A program made the position numbers and the translations under genes. Source: Stappia sp. BW2 (lineage in GTDB: Bacteria > Pseudomonadota > Alphaproteobacteria > Rhizobiales > Stappiaceae). From it: DNA of 56,928 nucleotides. The notes beneath the pieces were generated by a model. The model saw only the letters and a list, made by a program, of their open reading frames with translations, made no database searches and was not told the DNA's origin. The stretch covers positions 1 to 56,928 of the forward strand of contig NZ_VIRG01000041.1 in NCBI RefSeq assembly GCF_008107695.1, written 5' to 3'. Shown in pieces: positions 45,074 to 53,813 of the stretch. Position 1 is the first letter of the stretch; each line of letters starts with the position of its first letter.

Positions 45074-45991
45074 ATGACGGTTTCATTCAAAGATCAGGTG
45101 GCGATCGTCACCGGCGCGGGAGGTGGTCTGGGCTATTCACATGCTCTCACTCTTGCCAAGCACGGCGCTGCCGTCGTGGTGAACGATTTTGGCGGCAGGC
45201 GCGACGGTAGCGGCGGCACCACAGAGGCCAGCGAAGCCGTCGTGCGGGAGATCACCGCGGCGGGTGGACGCGCCATCGCCAATGCCGGCAATGTCGCCTC
45301 AGAAGCCGATATGACACAGATGGTGGACCAGGCACTTTCGGCCTTTGGTCGTATCGATGTGCTGATCAACAATGCGGGCATTCTTCGCGACAAATCCTTC
45401 GCAAAGATGGAAATCGAGGATTTTCGGCGCGTGGTCGAGGTGCATCTGATGGGCGCAACGATCGCGACGAAGGCGGTCTGGGCGCAAATGCGCGAACAGA
45501 AATACGGCCGCGTCCTCGTCACCTCCTCGACGTCTGGCAGCTATGGCAATTTCGGCCAGTCCAATTATGGCGCCGCCAAGATGGGCGTTCTCGGGCTGAT
45601 GAACGTGCTCCATCTCGAAGGCGCAAAATACGGTATCCACGTCAACGCGATTTTGCCTACCGCGGCAACGCGCATGACCGGCGATATGATGGACCCGTCA
45701 ATGCTGGAGCTTCTGTCGCCCGAATTGGTATCGCCCGCCGCGGTCTGGCTGGTGAGCCGTGATGCCCCCTCTCGCACCGCATTGCTCGCAGGCGCGGGCA
45801 CCGTAGCGCGTCTCGCGCTGGTCGAGAGCCAGGGCGTGTGCTTCGCGGGTCAGGAGTTCACGCCCGAAACGGTCGGAAACCGTTTCGAGGAGATCGCCAG
45901 CCTAGACGGGCAAATCGAAGTGATGGCAGGTCTCGATCACGTTGATCGGATCATCGCAAATGCCCGTGCGGCATTGGCGAAGGAGGACTGA
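45074..45991 (+). CDS. Short-chain dehydrogenase, 3-hydroxyacyl-CoA type (MFE-like), 305 aa
   Basis: An NAD-dependent SDR like the dehydrogenase unit of peroxisomal multifunctional enzyme 2 (HSD17B4). Coenzyme motif TGAGGGLGYSHAL, the VVNDFGGRRDGSG segment typical of this group, structural NNAGILRDKSF, catalytic Ser in TSSTSG and YxxxK in NYGAAKMG. The extra C-terminal 60 residues (SPAAVWLVSRDAPSR, VGNRFEEI) also match MFE-type proteins, which pair with a MaoC hydratase as here. The start at 45074 has a GGAGATG ribosome site; a longer frame upstream lies in the gap after the MaoC gene and is not used. Confidence 0.9.
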   Translation: MTVSFKDQVAIVTGAGGGLGYSHALTLAKHGAAVVVNDFGGRRDGSGGTTEASEAVVREITAAGGRAIANAGNVASEADMTQMVDQALSAFGRIDVLINNAGILRDKSFAKMEIEDFRRVVEVHLMGATIATKAVWAQMREQKYGRVLVTSSTSGSYGNFGQSNYGAAKMGVLGLMNVLHLEGAKYGIHVNAILPTAATRMTGDMMDPSMLELLSPELVSPAAVWLVSRDAPSRTALLAGAGTVARLALVESQGVCFAGQEFTPETVGNRFEEIASLDGQIEVMAGLDHVDRIIANARAALAKED

Positions 45992-45995
45992 GGCG

Positions 45996-46472
45996 ATGAG
46001 CGAACGTCTCGCGCCGCTTCCGAGCAGCGCTTACGCCTGGCACTACGATACGGCGCCACAATGGAACGATTGCGACATTTATGGCCATGTGAACAACGTG
46101 GCCTACCTGTCCTACTTCGACACCGCGATGAATATGGCTCTGCTTGAGCATGGCGCGCTTGATCTCTCAGCCGATGCCGAGGGGCCAATCGGGCTGGTAG
46201 TGCAGAACGGCGCTCAGTACTTTCGCGAGATCACCTTTCCCGCAAGCCTCAGCATCGGTGTTCGCGTCGAGGTCATCGGGCGAAGCAGCCTGTCCTGGGG
46301 CTTTGGTCTTTTTGACCGAACGGGCGGCACTTGCGCCGCGCGGGGGCATGTTGTCCACGTTTATGTGAGCCGAGCAGCTCGCCGTCCGATCTCGCTCACG
46401 CCTGAGTTGCGGGCGTGCGCTGAGGCGCTGTTCCGTGATGTTGCCACCGATAACAAGGAGCCCCTGTCATGA
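45996..46472 (+). CDS. Acyl-CoA thioesterase, hot-dog fold (4HBT/YbgC type), 158 aa
   Basis: A small hot-dog thioesterase. The N-terminal active-site motif is clear: [23 protein letters not shown], with catalytic Asp in [12 protein letters not shown]. Such enzymes hydrolyse acyl-CoA or hydroxyacyl-CoA intermediates and protect CoA supply when substrate is in excess. Start ATG at 45996 has AGGAGG upstream, four bases after the SDR stop; the stop overlaps the thiolase start as ATGA. A second thioesterase gene lies at 47781-48254 on the opposite strand. Confidence 0.9.
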   Translation: MSERLAPLPSSAYAWHYDTAPQWNDCDIYGHVNNVAYLSYFDTAMNMALLEHGALDLSADAEGPIGLVVQNGAQYFREITFPASLSIGVRVEVIGRSSLSWGFGLFDRTGGTCAARGHVVHVYVSRAARRPISLTPELRACAEALFRDVATDNKEPLS

Positions 46473-47671
46473 GGGAAGCCGTCATCGTTTCGACCGCTCG
46501 TACGCCGATTGGAAAAGCCTATCGTGGTGCCTTCAATGCCACCACTGCACCCCGCTTGATCGGCCATGCTATCGAGCACGCCGTCAGCCGCGCGGGTGTC
46601 GCCCCCGCAGAGATCGAGGATGTGGTCGTGGGGGCCGCCCTCCAGCAGGGCACCACGCATATGAACATCGCTCGCACGGGCCTTCTGCGCGCCGGCCTTC
46701 CCGTGACCGTTCCGGGACAAAGCGTAGACCGGCAATGTGCTTCAGGCCTGATGGCGATCGCGATCGCTGCAAAGCAGATCATATCCGACGGGATGGATGT
46801 GACGATTGGCGGCGGTGTCGAGCAGATTTCGCTGGTTCAGACTCGCGAGATGAACACCCGTAACTGGCAGGATCCATGGATTACCGAGCGGCTTCCCGCG
46901 ACCTATATGTCGATGGTGGAAACCGCGGAGATCGTCGCGCGCCGCAATGGTGTGAGCCGCGAAGCCCAGGATGCCTACGCCCTGCAGTCGCAACATCGCA
47001 CCGCCGCTGCCCAAGTAGCCGGCAGGTTCGCCAAGGAGATCGTGCCGCTCAGCACGGTCATGCAAGTCACCGACCGTGAGACTGGCGAAACCACGATGCG
47101 GGAAGTGACCCTCGAGCGCGACGAGGGAAACCGCCCCGGCACAACTCTGGACGGTCTCGCCAGCCTTGCCCCGGTATTCAAGGATGGCCAGCAGGTGGCG
47201 GAGGGCGAGTTTGTGACTGCCGGCAATGCCTCGCAATTGTCTGATGGCGCGTCCGCCGCAGTTCTGATGGAACGCAGCCAGGCGGAACGCCGCGGGGTCA
47301 CGCCGCTCGGTCTTTATCGCGGCATTGCCGTGACCGGCGTTTCGCCAGAGGAGATGGGGATCGGCCCGATTTCCGCGATCACAAAGCTTCTCGCCACCCA
47401 CGGAATGAGCGTCGACGATATCGGCCTCTGGGAATTGAACGAAGCCTTCGCCGCCCAGGTCATCCCCGTGCGCGACCGGCTTGGCATTCCGGAGGAGCTG
47501 ATGAACGTGAACGGTGGCGCAATCTCGATTGGCCATCCCTATGGTATGTCGGGCGCACGCATGGTCGGCCACGCCCTGATAGAAGGTAAGCGGCGTGGCG
47601 CGCGTTACGTTGTCGTCACCATGTGTGTTGGCGGCGGCATGGGAGCTGCAGGACTCTTCGAAGTTCTCTGA
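46469..47671 (+). CDS. Acetyl-CoA acyltransferase (thiolase), 400 aa
   Basis: A beta-ketothiolase catalysing thiolytic cleavage of 3-oxoacyl-CoA. Nucleophilic Cys in [25 protein letters not shown] segment, His in [17 protein letters not shown] and the second catalytic Cys in [17 protein letters not shown] are all in place. It overlaps the thioesterase stop as ATGA and is the last gene of the plus-strand operon. Together with the MaoC hydratase and SDR it completes a beta-oxidation cycle; the activating ligase and a further hydratase are encoded about 5 kb away under the same operator. Confidence 0.95.
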   Translation: MREAVIVSTARTPIGKAYRGAFNATTAPRLIGHAIEHAVSRAGVAPAEIEDVVVGAALQQGTTHMNIARTGLLRAGLPVTVPGQSVDRQCASGLMAIAIAAKQIISDGMDVTIGGGVEQISLVQTREMNTRNWQDPWITERLPATYMSMVETAEIVARRNGVSREAQDAYALQSQHRTAAAQVAGRFAKEIVPLSTVMQVTDRETGETTMREVTLERDEGNRPGTTLDGLASLAPVFKDGQQVAEGEFVTAGNASQLSDGASAAVLMERSQAERRGVTPLGLYRGIAVTGVSPEEMGIGPISAITKLLATHGMSVDDIGLWELNEAFAAQVIPVRDRLGIPEELMNVNGGAISIGHPYGMSGARMVGHALIEGKRRGARYVVVTMCVGGGMGAAGLFEVL

Positions 47672-47697
47672 GCAAAAGCCGTGAAACGGTCAGCGTG

Positions 47698-47715
47698 AAC
47701 GGTGGCCGTTTTCTC
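47698..47715 (+). terminator. Weak hairpin after thiolase gene
   Basis: AACGG-TGG-CCGTT followed by TTCTC. Lies in the 109-bp gap between the convergent thiolase and thioesterase genes. Short stem and few Ts, so uncertain. Confidence 0.35.
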
Positions 47716-47780
47716 ATTGGCTTCAAGGCTTGTCCGGTATGCACTGAAGAGGCCGGACGGGCGAGCCTGGAACCTCAAAC

Positions 47781-48254
47781 TCAACCGATGCCGGTGCGCC
47801 GATTGAGCCAGTCCGGGTAAGGTTGGTCCCGCTGTGCCCTTTCCAACGTCTCGAGGTGTGCGGCGACAATCGGAGGAAAAGGCGCGGCCTTCGGCTCGCC
47901 GGACTTGCGGGCAACATGGAGCAGCACTTGCTCGCACCATGCCAACCGCTCTCCGCTCTCGTCCAGCATCTCCTGATAGAGGTGCATCCGCTTGAGATCA
48001 ACCGCCAGGACCCGCGTGCCGACCGTGAAGGTATCGCCCTCATGGCACTCTCGCTGATAACCGATCCGCATCTCAAGCGTGTAGAGCGTGGCTTCATTTT
48101 CGGTGCGGTAGGACTCGTCGAGGGCGATTTCCTCCATCAGCGCAGTGACCGACCGAGAAAAGGCGATGCCATACGCGAAATCGCCCATGTGGCCGTTGTA
48201 GTCGACCCAATCTGGCAGCACACTGAACGCCTGCCTGGACACTGCGATGCTCAT
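47781..48254 (-). CDS. Thioesterase, hot-dog fold, betaine/carnitine-type, 157 aa
   Basis: A hot-dog thioesterase with the motif VLPDWVDYNGHMGDFAYGIAFS, in which Asp of DYNGHM is catalytic, and a C-terminal tail PYPDWLNRRTGIG. This pattern (DYNGHMxxxxY) is that of the thioesterases found with carnitine/choline and acyl-CoA catabolic genes. The start at 48254 is in the ATGA overlap with the permease stop and is chosen over the long upstream extension (to 48482), which lies inside the permease gene. It is the last gene of the minus-strand import operon. Confidence 0.88.
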   Translation of the reverse strand: MSIAVSRQAFSVLPDWVDYNGHMGDFAYGIAFSRSVTALMEEIALDESYRTENEATLYTLEMRIGYQRECHEGDTFTVGTRVLAVDLKRMHLYQEMLDESGERLAWCEQVLLHVARKSGEPKAAPFPPIVAAHLETLERAQRDQPYPDWLNRRTGIG

Positions 48255-49225
48255 TGTTTGCTCCTGGCTGCGAAACGGTGGCGAAGTTCCCCCACGATTC
48301 CACGCCGGAACAGCAGAACGCAGACAATGAAAGTTGCGCCAAGCGCCGTGGTTACTGGAAACCCGGTGGTGGCAAAATAGTTCTGAAGGGTGACAACCAG
48401 CCCCGCGCCGACGATTGGCCCCGCAATGCTGCCGATCCCGCCGAGAAGCGTCATCAGGATCACCTCGCCCGACATGTGCCAATTCACGTCCGTCAACGTG
48501 GCGAACTGGAACAGAATTGCCTTGAGTCCGCCAGCAAGCCCAGCAAAGCCAGCCGACATCACAAAGGCGCCAAGCTTGTAGCGTTGCACCGAGTAGCCAA
48601 GCGAGACTGCCCTTTGCTCATTCTCGCGGATGGCCTGCAAGACCATACCGTAGGGCGAATATACAATCCGCCTGATCGCAAAGATGCTCGCAACGAAGAC
48701 GACGGCGATGACGTAGTAAAGCACATTGCTGTCGGCGAGATCGATCAATCCGAAAAGACGCCCGCGCGAGAAACCCTGAATCCCGTCTTCGCCATGGGTG
48801 AAAGGGGCTTGCAGGCAGAAGAAGTAGAACATCTGCGCAAGCGCTAGGGTGATCATCGCAAAATAGATTCCCTGCCGGCGCACCGCCAGCAGCCCCATGA
48901 TCAGGCCCAGCACCAGCGCGGCGGCGACCCCTGCAAAAATGGCAAACTCGGGGTTCACCTCCCAGACCTTCAGCGCATGAGCTGTGACATACGCGGAACC
49001 GCCGAAAAAAGCAGCATGGCCAAAGGAAAGGAGGCCGCCATAGCCAAGCAACAGGTTGAATGCCGAGGCGAAAAGAGCGAAGCACATCAGCTTCATCAGC
49101 AAAACCGGATAAACCCAGAGCGGAAGCAGCATCAGCAGGGCGATGAGCGCCAGCATGACGAGCTGTTGAAGCCGGTGCGGACGGGTGGTGTCGACTACCG
49201 TTTCGAATTCTTCGGCTTCGATCAT
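48251..49225 (-). CDS. livM: Branched-chain/hydrophobic acid ABC transporter permease LivM, 324 aa
   Basis: Inner-membrane subunit of a HAAT/Liv-type importer. About nine hydrophobic helices, with the hallmarks LLLGYGGLLSFGHAAFFGGSAYV, AVRRQGIYFAMITLALAQM, and a C-terminal GPIVGAGLVVTLQNYF. Start at ATG 49225, one base after the LivH stop and with GGAGAA upstream; the track extends further but that part lies in LivH. Partner of LivH, LivG, LivF and the LivK-like protein. The cargo of the whole importer is probably a carboxylic acid destined for the ligase. Confidence 0.94.
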   Translation of the reverse strand: MIEAEEFETVVDTTRPHRLQQLVMLALIALLMLLPLWVYPVLLMKLMCFALFASAFNLLLGYGGLLSFGHAAFFGGSAYVTAHALKVWEVNPEFAIFAGVAAALVLGLIMGLLAVRRQGIYFAMITLALAQMFYFFCLQAPFTHGEDGIQGFSRGRLFGLIDLADSNVLYYVIAVVFVASIFAIRRIVYSPYGMVLQAIRENEQRAVSLGYSVQRYKLGAFVMSAGFAGLAGGLKAILFQFATLTDVNWHMSGEVILMTLLGGIGSIAGPIVGAGLVVTLQNYFATTGFPVTTALGATFIVCVLLFRRGIVGELRHRFAARSKQ

Positions 49226-49226
49226 C

Positions 49227-50114
49227 TCAGTTCTCCTTTCCGAAGAGACCTGCGGGGCGCAACAGCAGAACGATCGCCATGATGACGAAGATCGCAATAT
49301 TCGCTGCCTCGGGATAAAACACCTTGGTCAGACCCTCGACGAGCCCCAGCAGATAGCCCGTGGCTATGGCGCCGAGAATCGATCCCATGCCGCCGACAAC
49401 GACCACTGCGAAGATGATAATGATCATGTTGGAGCCCATCGTTGGGCTCACCTGAAAGATCGGAGCTGCAAGGACCCCGGCAATGCCCGCAAGCCCGCAA
49501 CCGAAGGCATAAGTCAGGGTCAGCAGGAGTGGCACATTGACCCCGAATGCCTGCACGAGGATGGAATCTTCGGTTGCAGCGCGCAGGTAGGACCCGATCT
49601 TGGTCTTTTCGATCAGCGCCCAAGTGCCGAAGCATATCAGCAGAGAGGCGACGACAACCCAGCCTCGATATACGGGCACTGTCACGAAATCGGTGCGCAC
49701 GACGCCCCGCATTTCAACCGGGGCCGAAAAGGGTTTGCCGGACACACCGTAAAGATGCTGGAACACCCCCTCCAGAAGCAGCGCGAGACCGAAAGTGAAG
49801 AGCAGGCCGTAGAGGTGGTCGAGATCATAGAGACGGCGCAACATAGTGCGCTCAACCAGCGCGCCGGCAAGACCAACGATGATAGGTGCAATCAGCAGCG
49901 ATCCCCAGTAACCCAGTCCCAGATATTGGCCAAGCATCCACGCAACGAAGGCTCCGAGCATGTAGAAGGCCCCATGGGCGAAGTTCACCACGCGCAACAG
50001 CCCGAATATCACCGCCAGACCGAGCGACAAGAGCGCGTAAAACGATCCGTTGATCAGACCGATCATCACCTGACCGGTCAGCACCACAAGCGGCACGCCA
50101 AAAATCATTGTCAT
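49227..50114 (-). CDS. livH: Branched-chain/hydrophobic acid ABC transporter permease LivH, 295 aa
   Basis: Second membrane subunit of the Liv-type importer. Shows GLAVIFGLLRVVNFAHGAFYML (typical LivH), DHLYGLLFTFGLALLLEG, and TYAFGCGLAGIAGVLAAP. About eight helices. Start at ATG 50114 or 50108 (MTMIFG), 1-2 bases after the LivF stop. A perfect order LivK-LivG-LivF-LivH-LivM runs along the minus strand. Confidence 0.94.
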   Translation of the reverse strand: MTMIFGVPLVVLTGQVMIGLINGSFYALLSLGLAVIFGLLRVVNFAHGAFYMLGAFVAWMLGQYLGLGYWGSLLIAPIIVGLAGALVERTMLRRLYDLDHLYGLLFTFGLALLLEGVFQHLYGVSGKPFSAPVEMRGVVRTDFVTVPVYRGWVVVASLLICFGTWALIEKTKIGSYLRAATEDSILVQAFGVNVPLLLTLTYAFGCGLAGIAGVLAAPIFQVSPTMGSNMIIIIFAVVVVGGMGSILGAIATGYLLGLVEGLTKVFYPEAANIAIFVIMAIVLLLRPAGLFGKEN

Positions 50115-50115
50115 G

Positions 50116-50859
50116 TCAGACTCCTAGGGCCTTGTTCAGCGCTTCGCGCCTTCCGGGCAGTTCGGCGACTGCAAAGCTGTCAATAATCTCGCCTTGATCC
50201 ATGACGTAGAAGTGATCCGCAATCCTGGCGGCGAAGCGAAAATTCTGTTCGACCAAAAGGACGCTGAGGCCGTGCGCCTTGAGCGCCCTCAGCATCTCAC
50301 CGATCCTGTTCACGATCACCGGGGCCAAACCTTCGGTCGGTTCATCGAGCAGGATCAAACTGACGCCGGTACGTAAGATGCGCGCAATAGCTAGCATCTG
50401 CTGTTCACCGCCCGAAAGCTTGGTGCCGGGGCTGTAACGTCGTTCCAGCAGGTTTGGAAACAGCGTGTAGATCTCGTCGAGCGACATTTCCTTGCCGTTG
50501 CGGGCCACCAGCGGCGGCAGCATCAGATTCTCTTCCACGTTCAGCGAGGCAAAGATCCCGCGTTCCTCGGGCACGAAGCCGATGCCGGTCCGCGCGACCC
50601 GATGCAGCGGCAATCGCAAAATCGACTGTTGATCGAATTCGACCGTGCCGGTCCGCTTGCGCACGATACCCATCAGGCTTCGCAACGTCGTGGTCTTGCC
50701 GACGCCGTTGCGACCGAGCAGGGAGACGGTTTCGCCGGGATAGACGTCAAGATCAACGCCATAAAGCGCCTGGCTCTCTCGGTACCAGGCTTCCAGGCCG
50801 CGCACTTTAAGTTGCTGAGACCCGCGAGCCTCGCGCGTCGTCACGCAAGTATCATTCAT
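50116..50859 (-). CDS. livF: Liv-type ABC transporter ATP-binding protein LivF, 247 aa
   Basis: Cytoplasmic ATPase of the importer. Walker A LLGRNGVGKTTTLRSL, signature LSGGEQQMLAIARIL, Walker B LILLDEPTEGLAPVI and switch VEQNFRFA. Start at ATG 50859, overlapping the last 8 bases of LivG; the longer frame to 50982 lies inside LivG. It is followed by LivH one base on. Confidence 0.94.
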   Translation of the reverse strand: MNDTCVTTREARGSQQLKVRGLEAWYRESQALYGVDLDVYPGETVSLLGRNGVGKTTTLRSLMGIVRKRTGTVEFDQQSILRLPLHRVARTGIGFVPEERGIFASLNVEENLMLPPLVARNGKEMSLDEIYTLFPNLLERRYSPGTKLSGGEQQMLAIARILRTGVSLILLDEPTEGLAPVIVNRIGEMLRALKAHGLSVLLVEQNFRFAARIADHFYVMDQGEIIDSFAVAELPGRREALNKALGV

Positions 50860-51646
50860 CGTCCTCGGTCCCCATATAGGCTTCCCGCACGCGCGGATCG
50901 GCGCTGACCTCGTCGTAGCTTCCCTGTGTGAGGATCTCGCCGCGCTGCAGCACGGTGATGTCATCGCCAATATTGGCAACAACCTTGATATTGTGTTCCA
51001 CCATCAAGACAGCGCAGTCGCGGGCGACATCGGAAATGAGCCTGGCCATCGTTTGCACGTCCTCCTGGCCCATGCCCGCCAGCGGTTCGTCAAGAAGGAG
51101 CACTCTCGGGTCGAGCGCCAGCGTGGTGGCAATTTCCAGAGCGCGTTTGCGGCCGTAGGAAAGGTCCGCTGCCCTTTTATCAGCCATGTCTGCAAGGCCG
51201 ACGCGAGCGAGCAACTCCATCGCGCGGGGCCTCAGCCGCGACAGGCTGGCGAGCGACCGCCAGAACTGCACGGCAAGCCCGTTCGGCCTTTGCAGCGCCA
51301 CGCAGACATTATCCACCAGCGACATGTCGCCGAATGTGGCTGAGATCTGGAACGATCGCGCTACGCCGAGCCGCGCCACATGGGCCGGTGCCAACCGGGT
51401 TATGTCTGTCTCGCCAAACATGATTGTCCCCGCGCTCGGCTGAAGGAACTTGCTAAGCAGGTTGAATACCGTGCTTTTGCCTGCACCGTTTGGACCGATC
51501 AGCGCATGGATTCGGCCCTGAAGAATGTCGATGTCGACATCCTTTACAGCCTGGAAATTTCCGAAGGACTTGCTGAGTCCCCGTGCCGACAGTGCGGCAC
51601 GGGTGCTCTTAAGCGTGGCGTTCACCGAAACGGTAGCCATCGTCAT
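50852..51646 (-). CDS. livG: Liv-type ABC transporter ATP-binding protein LivG, 264 aa
   Basis: The other ATPase of the importer. Walker A LIGPNGAGKSTVFNL, LivG-type QISATFGDMSLVDNV, signature LSYGRKRALEIATTLAL, Walker B VLLLDEPLAGMGQEDV and switch VEHNIKVV. It starts with MTMATV at 51646, 10 bases after the LivK stop. Ends in an 8-base overlap with LivF. Confidence 0.94.
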   Translation of the reverse strand: MTMATVSVNATLKSTRAALSARGLSKSFGNFQAVKDVDIDILQGRIHALIGPNGAGKSTVFNLLSKFLQPSAGTIMFGETDITRLAPAHVARLGVARSFQISATFGDMSLVDNVCVALQRPNGLAVQFWRSLASLSRLRPRAMELLARVGLADMADKRAADLSYGRKRALEIATTLALDPRVLLLDEPLAGMGQEDVQTMARLISDVARDCAVLMVEHNIKVVANIGDDITVLQRGEILTQGSYDEVSADPRVREAYMGTEDDE

Positions 51647-51656
51647 GATGTCGCCT

Positions 51657-52862
51657 TTACCCGTCGATCAGCGGACAATCGCTCTTGTCGAGCGGCCGGA
51701 ACGCCTCGGCACCCGGAATGGTGCGCAGAACCTTGTAATAGTCCCACGGACCCGCGGATTCCTCGGGCGTCTTTACCTGAACGAGGTACATGTCGTGAAC
51801 GACGCGACCATCCTTGCGCAAGGAGGCGTTGCGGTTGAAGAAGTCGTCGATATCCATGCCGCGCATGGTTTCCATGACCCGCGAACCACTCTTTACCTGC
51901 CCCGTTGCCTCAGCCGCCTTGAGGTAGTTCATGACAGCCGAATAAACCCCGGCATGCACCATTGTCGGCATCTTGCCGTCCATCCGCTCGCCAAAACGTT
52001 CAGACCAGGCGCGGGTTTCGTCGTTCATGTCCCAGTAGAATGCGGTCGTCAGCGTCAGGTTCTGCGCGATGTCAAGGCCGACGCCATTGACGTCGGTCAG
52101 GAAAAGCAGCATGCCGGCGATATTCTGCCCGCCAGCCGTGATGCCGAATTCTTCCGCCTGTTTCAGAGCGGTCATCGTATCACCCGAGGAATTCGCAAGC
52201 GCGATCACATCTGCGCCAGAGGCCTGAGCCTGCAGCAGGTAAGACGAAAAATCGGAAGTCTCCCGCGGATGCATGACCTGGCCGACAACAGTGCCGCCGG
52301 CGGCTTCGACAGCCGCTGCCGTGTCGGCCTCGAGCGCGTGGCCGAAGGTATAATCGACGGTCAGGAAAAACCATTTCTTGTCGCCTTCGAGCGTCATTGC
52401 ACGGCCGGTTCCGTTGGCAAGCGCATAGGTGTCCCAGGTCCACTGGGCGGTCGATGGCGAACAGGAAGCGCCGGTAAGAGCTGATGAACCTGCAGTCGAG
52501 ATCAGCAGCGCTGTATCGCTTTGGCGGGTAATTTCCTGCACGGCGAGCGCCACCGAGGATGTCGGTACGTCGGCGATTGCGATCACATTCTGCTCATCGA
52601 TCCAGCGTCGCGCCAGGGTTGAGCCGACATCAGGCTTGTTCTGGTGGTCGCCTACGATGACTTCAATATTTTCGCCCAGAAGCGTGCCGCCGAAGTCCTC
52701 GACAGCCATTTGCGCAGCGACTTCCGAGCCCTTGCCGGAAAGGTCATAATTCATACCCGACATGTCGGTCAGAACGCCAATCCGATATGGCTCGGCCTGC
52801 GCTCCCGCCACGAGGGCGACAGAAAAGGCCGACGTCAGAATAGCCCTTCTTATTAAAGTCAT
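51657..52862 (-). CDS. Liv-type ABC transporter substrate-binding protein (LivK-like), 401 aa
   Basis: Periplasmic binding protein of the importer. A Sec signal peptide (MTLIRRAILTSAFSVALVAGAQA) precedes a Peripla_BP_6 body with YRIGVLTDMSGMNYDLSGKGS, HQNKPDVGSTLARRWIDE, and TADNSSGD-like ligand pocket segments. Members bind amino acids but also aromatic, aliphatic or hydroxy acids. A C-terminal RPLDKSDCPLIDG tail holds a Cys. Start at ATG 52862 with GGGAGGAA upstream. It follows the enoyl-CoA hydratase gene on the same strand by 70 bases, so hydratase and importer are probably one transcript. Confidence 0.92.
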   Translation of the reverse strand: MTLIRRAILTSAFSVALVAGAQAEPYRIGVLTDMSGMNYDLSGKGSEVAAQMAVEDFGGTLLGENIEVIVGDHQNKPDVGSTLARRWIDEQNVIAIADVPTSSVALAVQEITRQSDTALLISTAGSSALTGASCSPSTAQWTWDTYALANGTGRAMTLEGDKKWFFLTVDYTFGHALEADTAAAVEAAGGTVVGQVMHPRETSDFSSYLLQAQASGADVIALANSSGDTMTALKQAEEFGITAGGQNIAGMLLFLTDVNGVGLDIAQNLTLTTAFYWDMNDETRAWSERFGERMDGKMPTMVHAGVYSAVMNYLKAAEATGQVKSGSRVMETMRGMDIDDFFNRNASLRKDGRVVHDMYLVQVKTPEESAGPWDYYKVLRTIPGAEAFRPLDKSDCPLIDG

Positions 52863-52932
52863 GCAATTTTCCTCCCGTTTAGCACCACTCGGGTGCATGA
52901 AAAAGCCAGACGAACTCACGCCCGGCCAGTGA

Positions 52933-53667
52933 TCATCCTGCGCCGCCTTCAGAAAGCAGCTTGGCCAGTAGAAACTGGTCGCCCTCGGTGCCTTCGGCCC
53001 AATTGCGACGGGCATGGGCGTCAATGGTGGATTTCGTCATGCGCAGCGACATCGGCGGTATTTCCGCAATTTCGTTCGCCCATGTCTGCGCCTCGTCAAG
53101 CGCCGCGCCTGCAGCAGCCTTGCGGTCGGCGAGGCCGAGCGTCAGCGCTTCGTCGGCCCCGATCGTTTCGTCGCAACACAATATCCTTTTAGCGCGACCC
53201 GCACCGACGCGTTCGGTCAGCAGCGGCAGCCCGCCCCAGCCGAGTGTCATACCCAGTCGGATTTCTGGAAAACGCAGATAGGCATCCTCGGCCATGACGC
53301 GGAAGTCGGCGCAAAGGGCAAGGATCGCGCCACCACCGATCGCCGGCCCCTCAAGCGCGGCGATGACGATCTGCGGCAGCAGCCGCCAAGCCGTGCTCAT
53401 GCGCACGCCCGCGTTCATCGATAGATGGCGGGAGACGGCGTGGCCCTGTGGGTTCCACAGCCGTGCATCCTTCAGATCAACACCCGCAGCGAAGATTTTC
53501 GGCGTCCCGGCCAGCACTATCACCGAAACGTCGGGATTGAGCGAAAGCTCTCTGGCTACCCTCTCCAGCGCATCGATCATCGCATGATCCAGCGCATTGG
53601 CGTTCCCGTCACGATCGAATCGGACGGTTGCAATTGCGCCTTCAACCTTAACCTCAGCACCCGGCAT
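52933..53667 (-). CDS. Enoyl-CoA hydratase/isomerase family protein, 244 aa
   Basis: A crotonase-fold enzyme. Oxyanion-hole segments AGVDLKDARLW and LEGPAIGGGAILALCADFRVM are visible, and Glu in LRFPEIRLGMTLGWGG lies where hydratases carry a catalytic Glu, so activity is likely. I start at ATG 53667 because GGGAGGA lies 9 bases before it; the ATG at 53676 would be almost on top of that ribosome site. It begins the minus-strand operon with the Liv importer, divergent from the ligase gene, and shares its promoter region with the operator at 53707-53722. Confidence 0.9.
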   Translation of the reverse strand: MPGAEVKVEGAIATVRFDRDGNANALDHAMIDALERVARELSLNPDVSVIVLAGTPKIFAAGVDLKDARLWNPQGHAVSRHLSMNAGVRMSTAWRLLPQIVIAALEGPAIGGGAILALCADFRVMAEDAYLRFPEIRLGMTLGWGGLPLLTERVGAGRAKRILCCDETIGADEALTLGLADRKAAAGAALDEAQTWANEIAEIPPMSLRMTKSTIDAHARRNWAEGTEGDQFLLAKLLSEGGAG

Positions 53668-53706
53668 TGCGTTCATTCCTCCCGTTATTGCGCTGCGGCA
53701 GAGCGA

Positions 53707-53722
53707 CATACTACTAAGTATG
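53707..53722. promoter_or_regulatory. Palindromic operator, copy 2 (CATACT-N4-AGTATG)
   Basis: CATACTACTAAGTATG, the same palindrome as at 44512-44527 with one spacer base changed, also followed by TTGCA. It lies in the 146-bp gap between the divergent enoyl-CoA hydratase and ligase genes, so one site could control both the ligase and the hydratase-importer operon. Confidence 0.8.
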
Positions 53723-53813
53723 TTGCACACTGAGGCGCAACAGTGCAATATGAAATGTGAGAGGATAAAAGCCTTCGCGCGTCCTGTTTTTGACTTTTCT
53801 TGAGGAGGAAAAG

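Noticed and set aside
49185..50186. 333-codon plus-strand frame opposite LivH and LivM
   Set aside because: Antisense to well-supported transporter genes; low-complexity His/Gln-rich translation.
51525..52484. 319-codon plus-strand frame opposite LivG and LivK
   Set aside because: Antisense to a clear substrate-binding protein; no family pattern.
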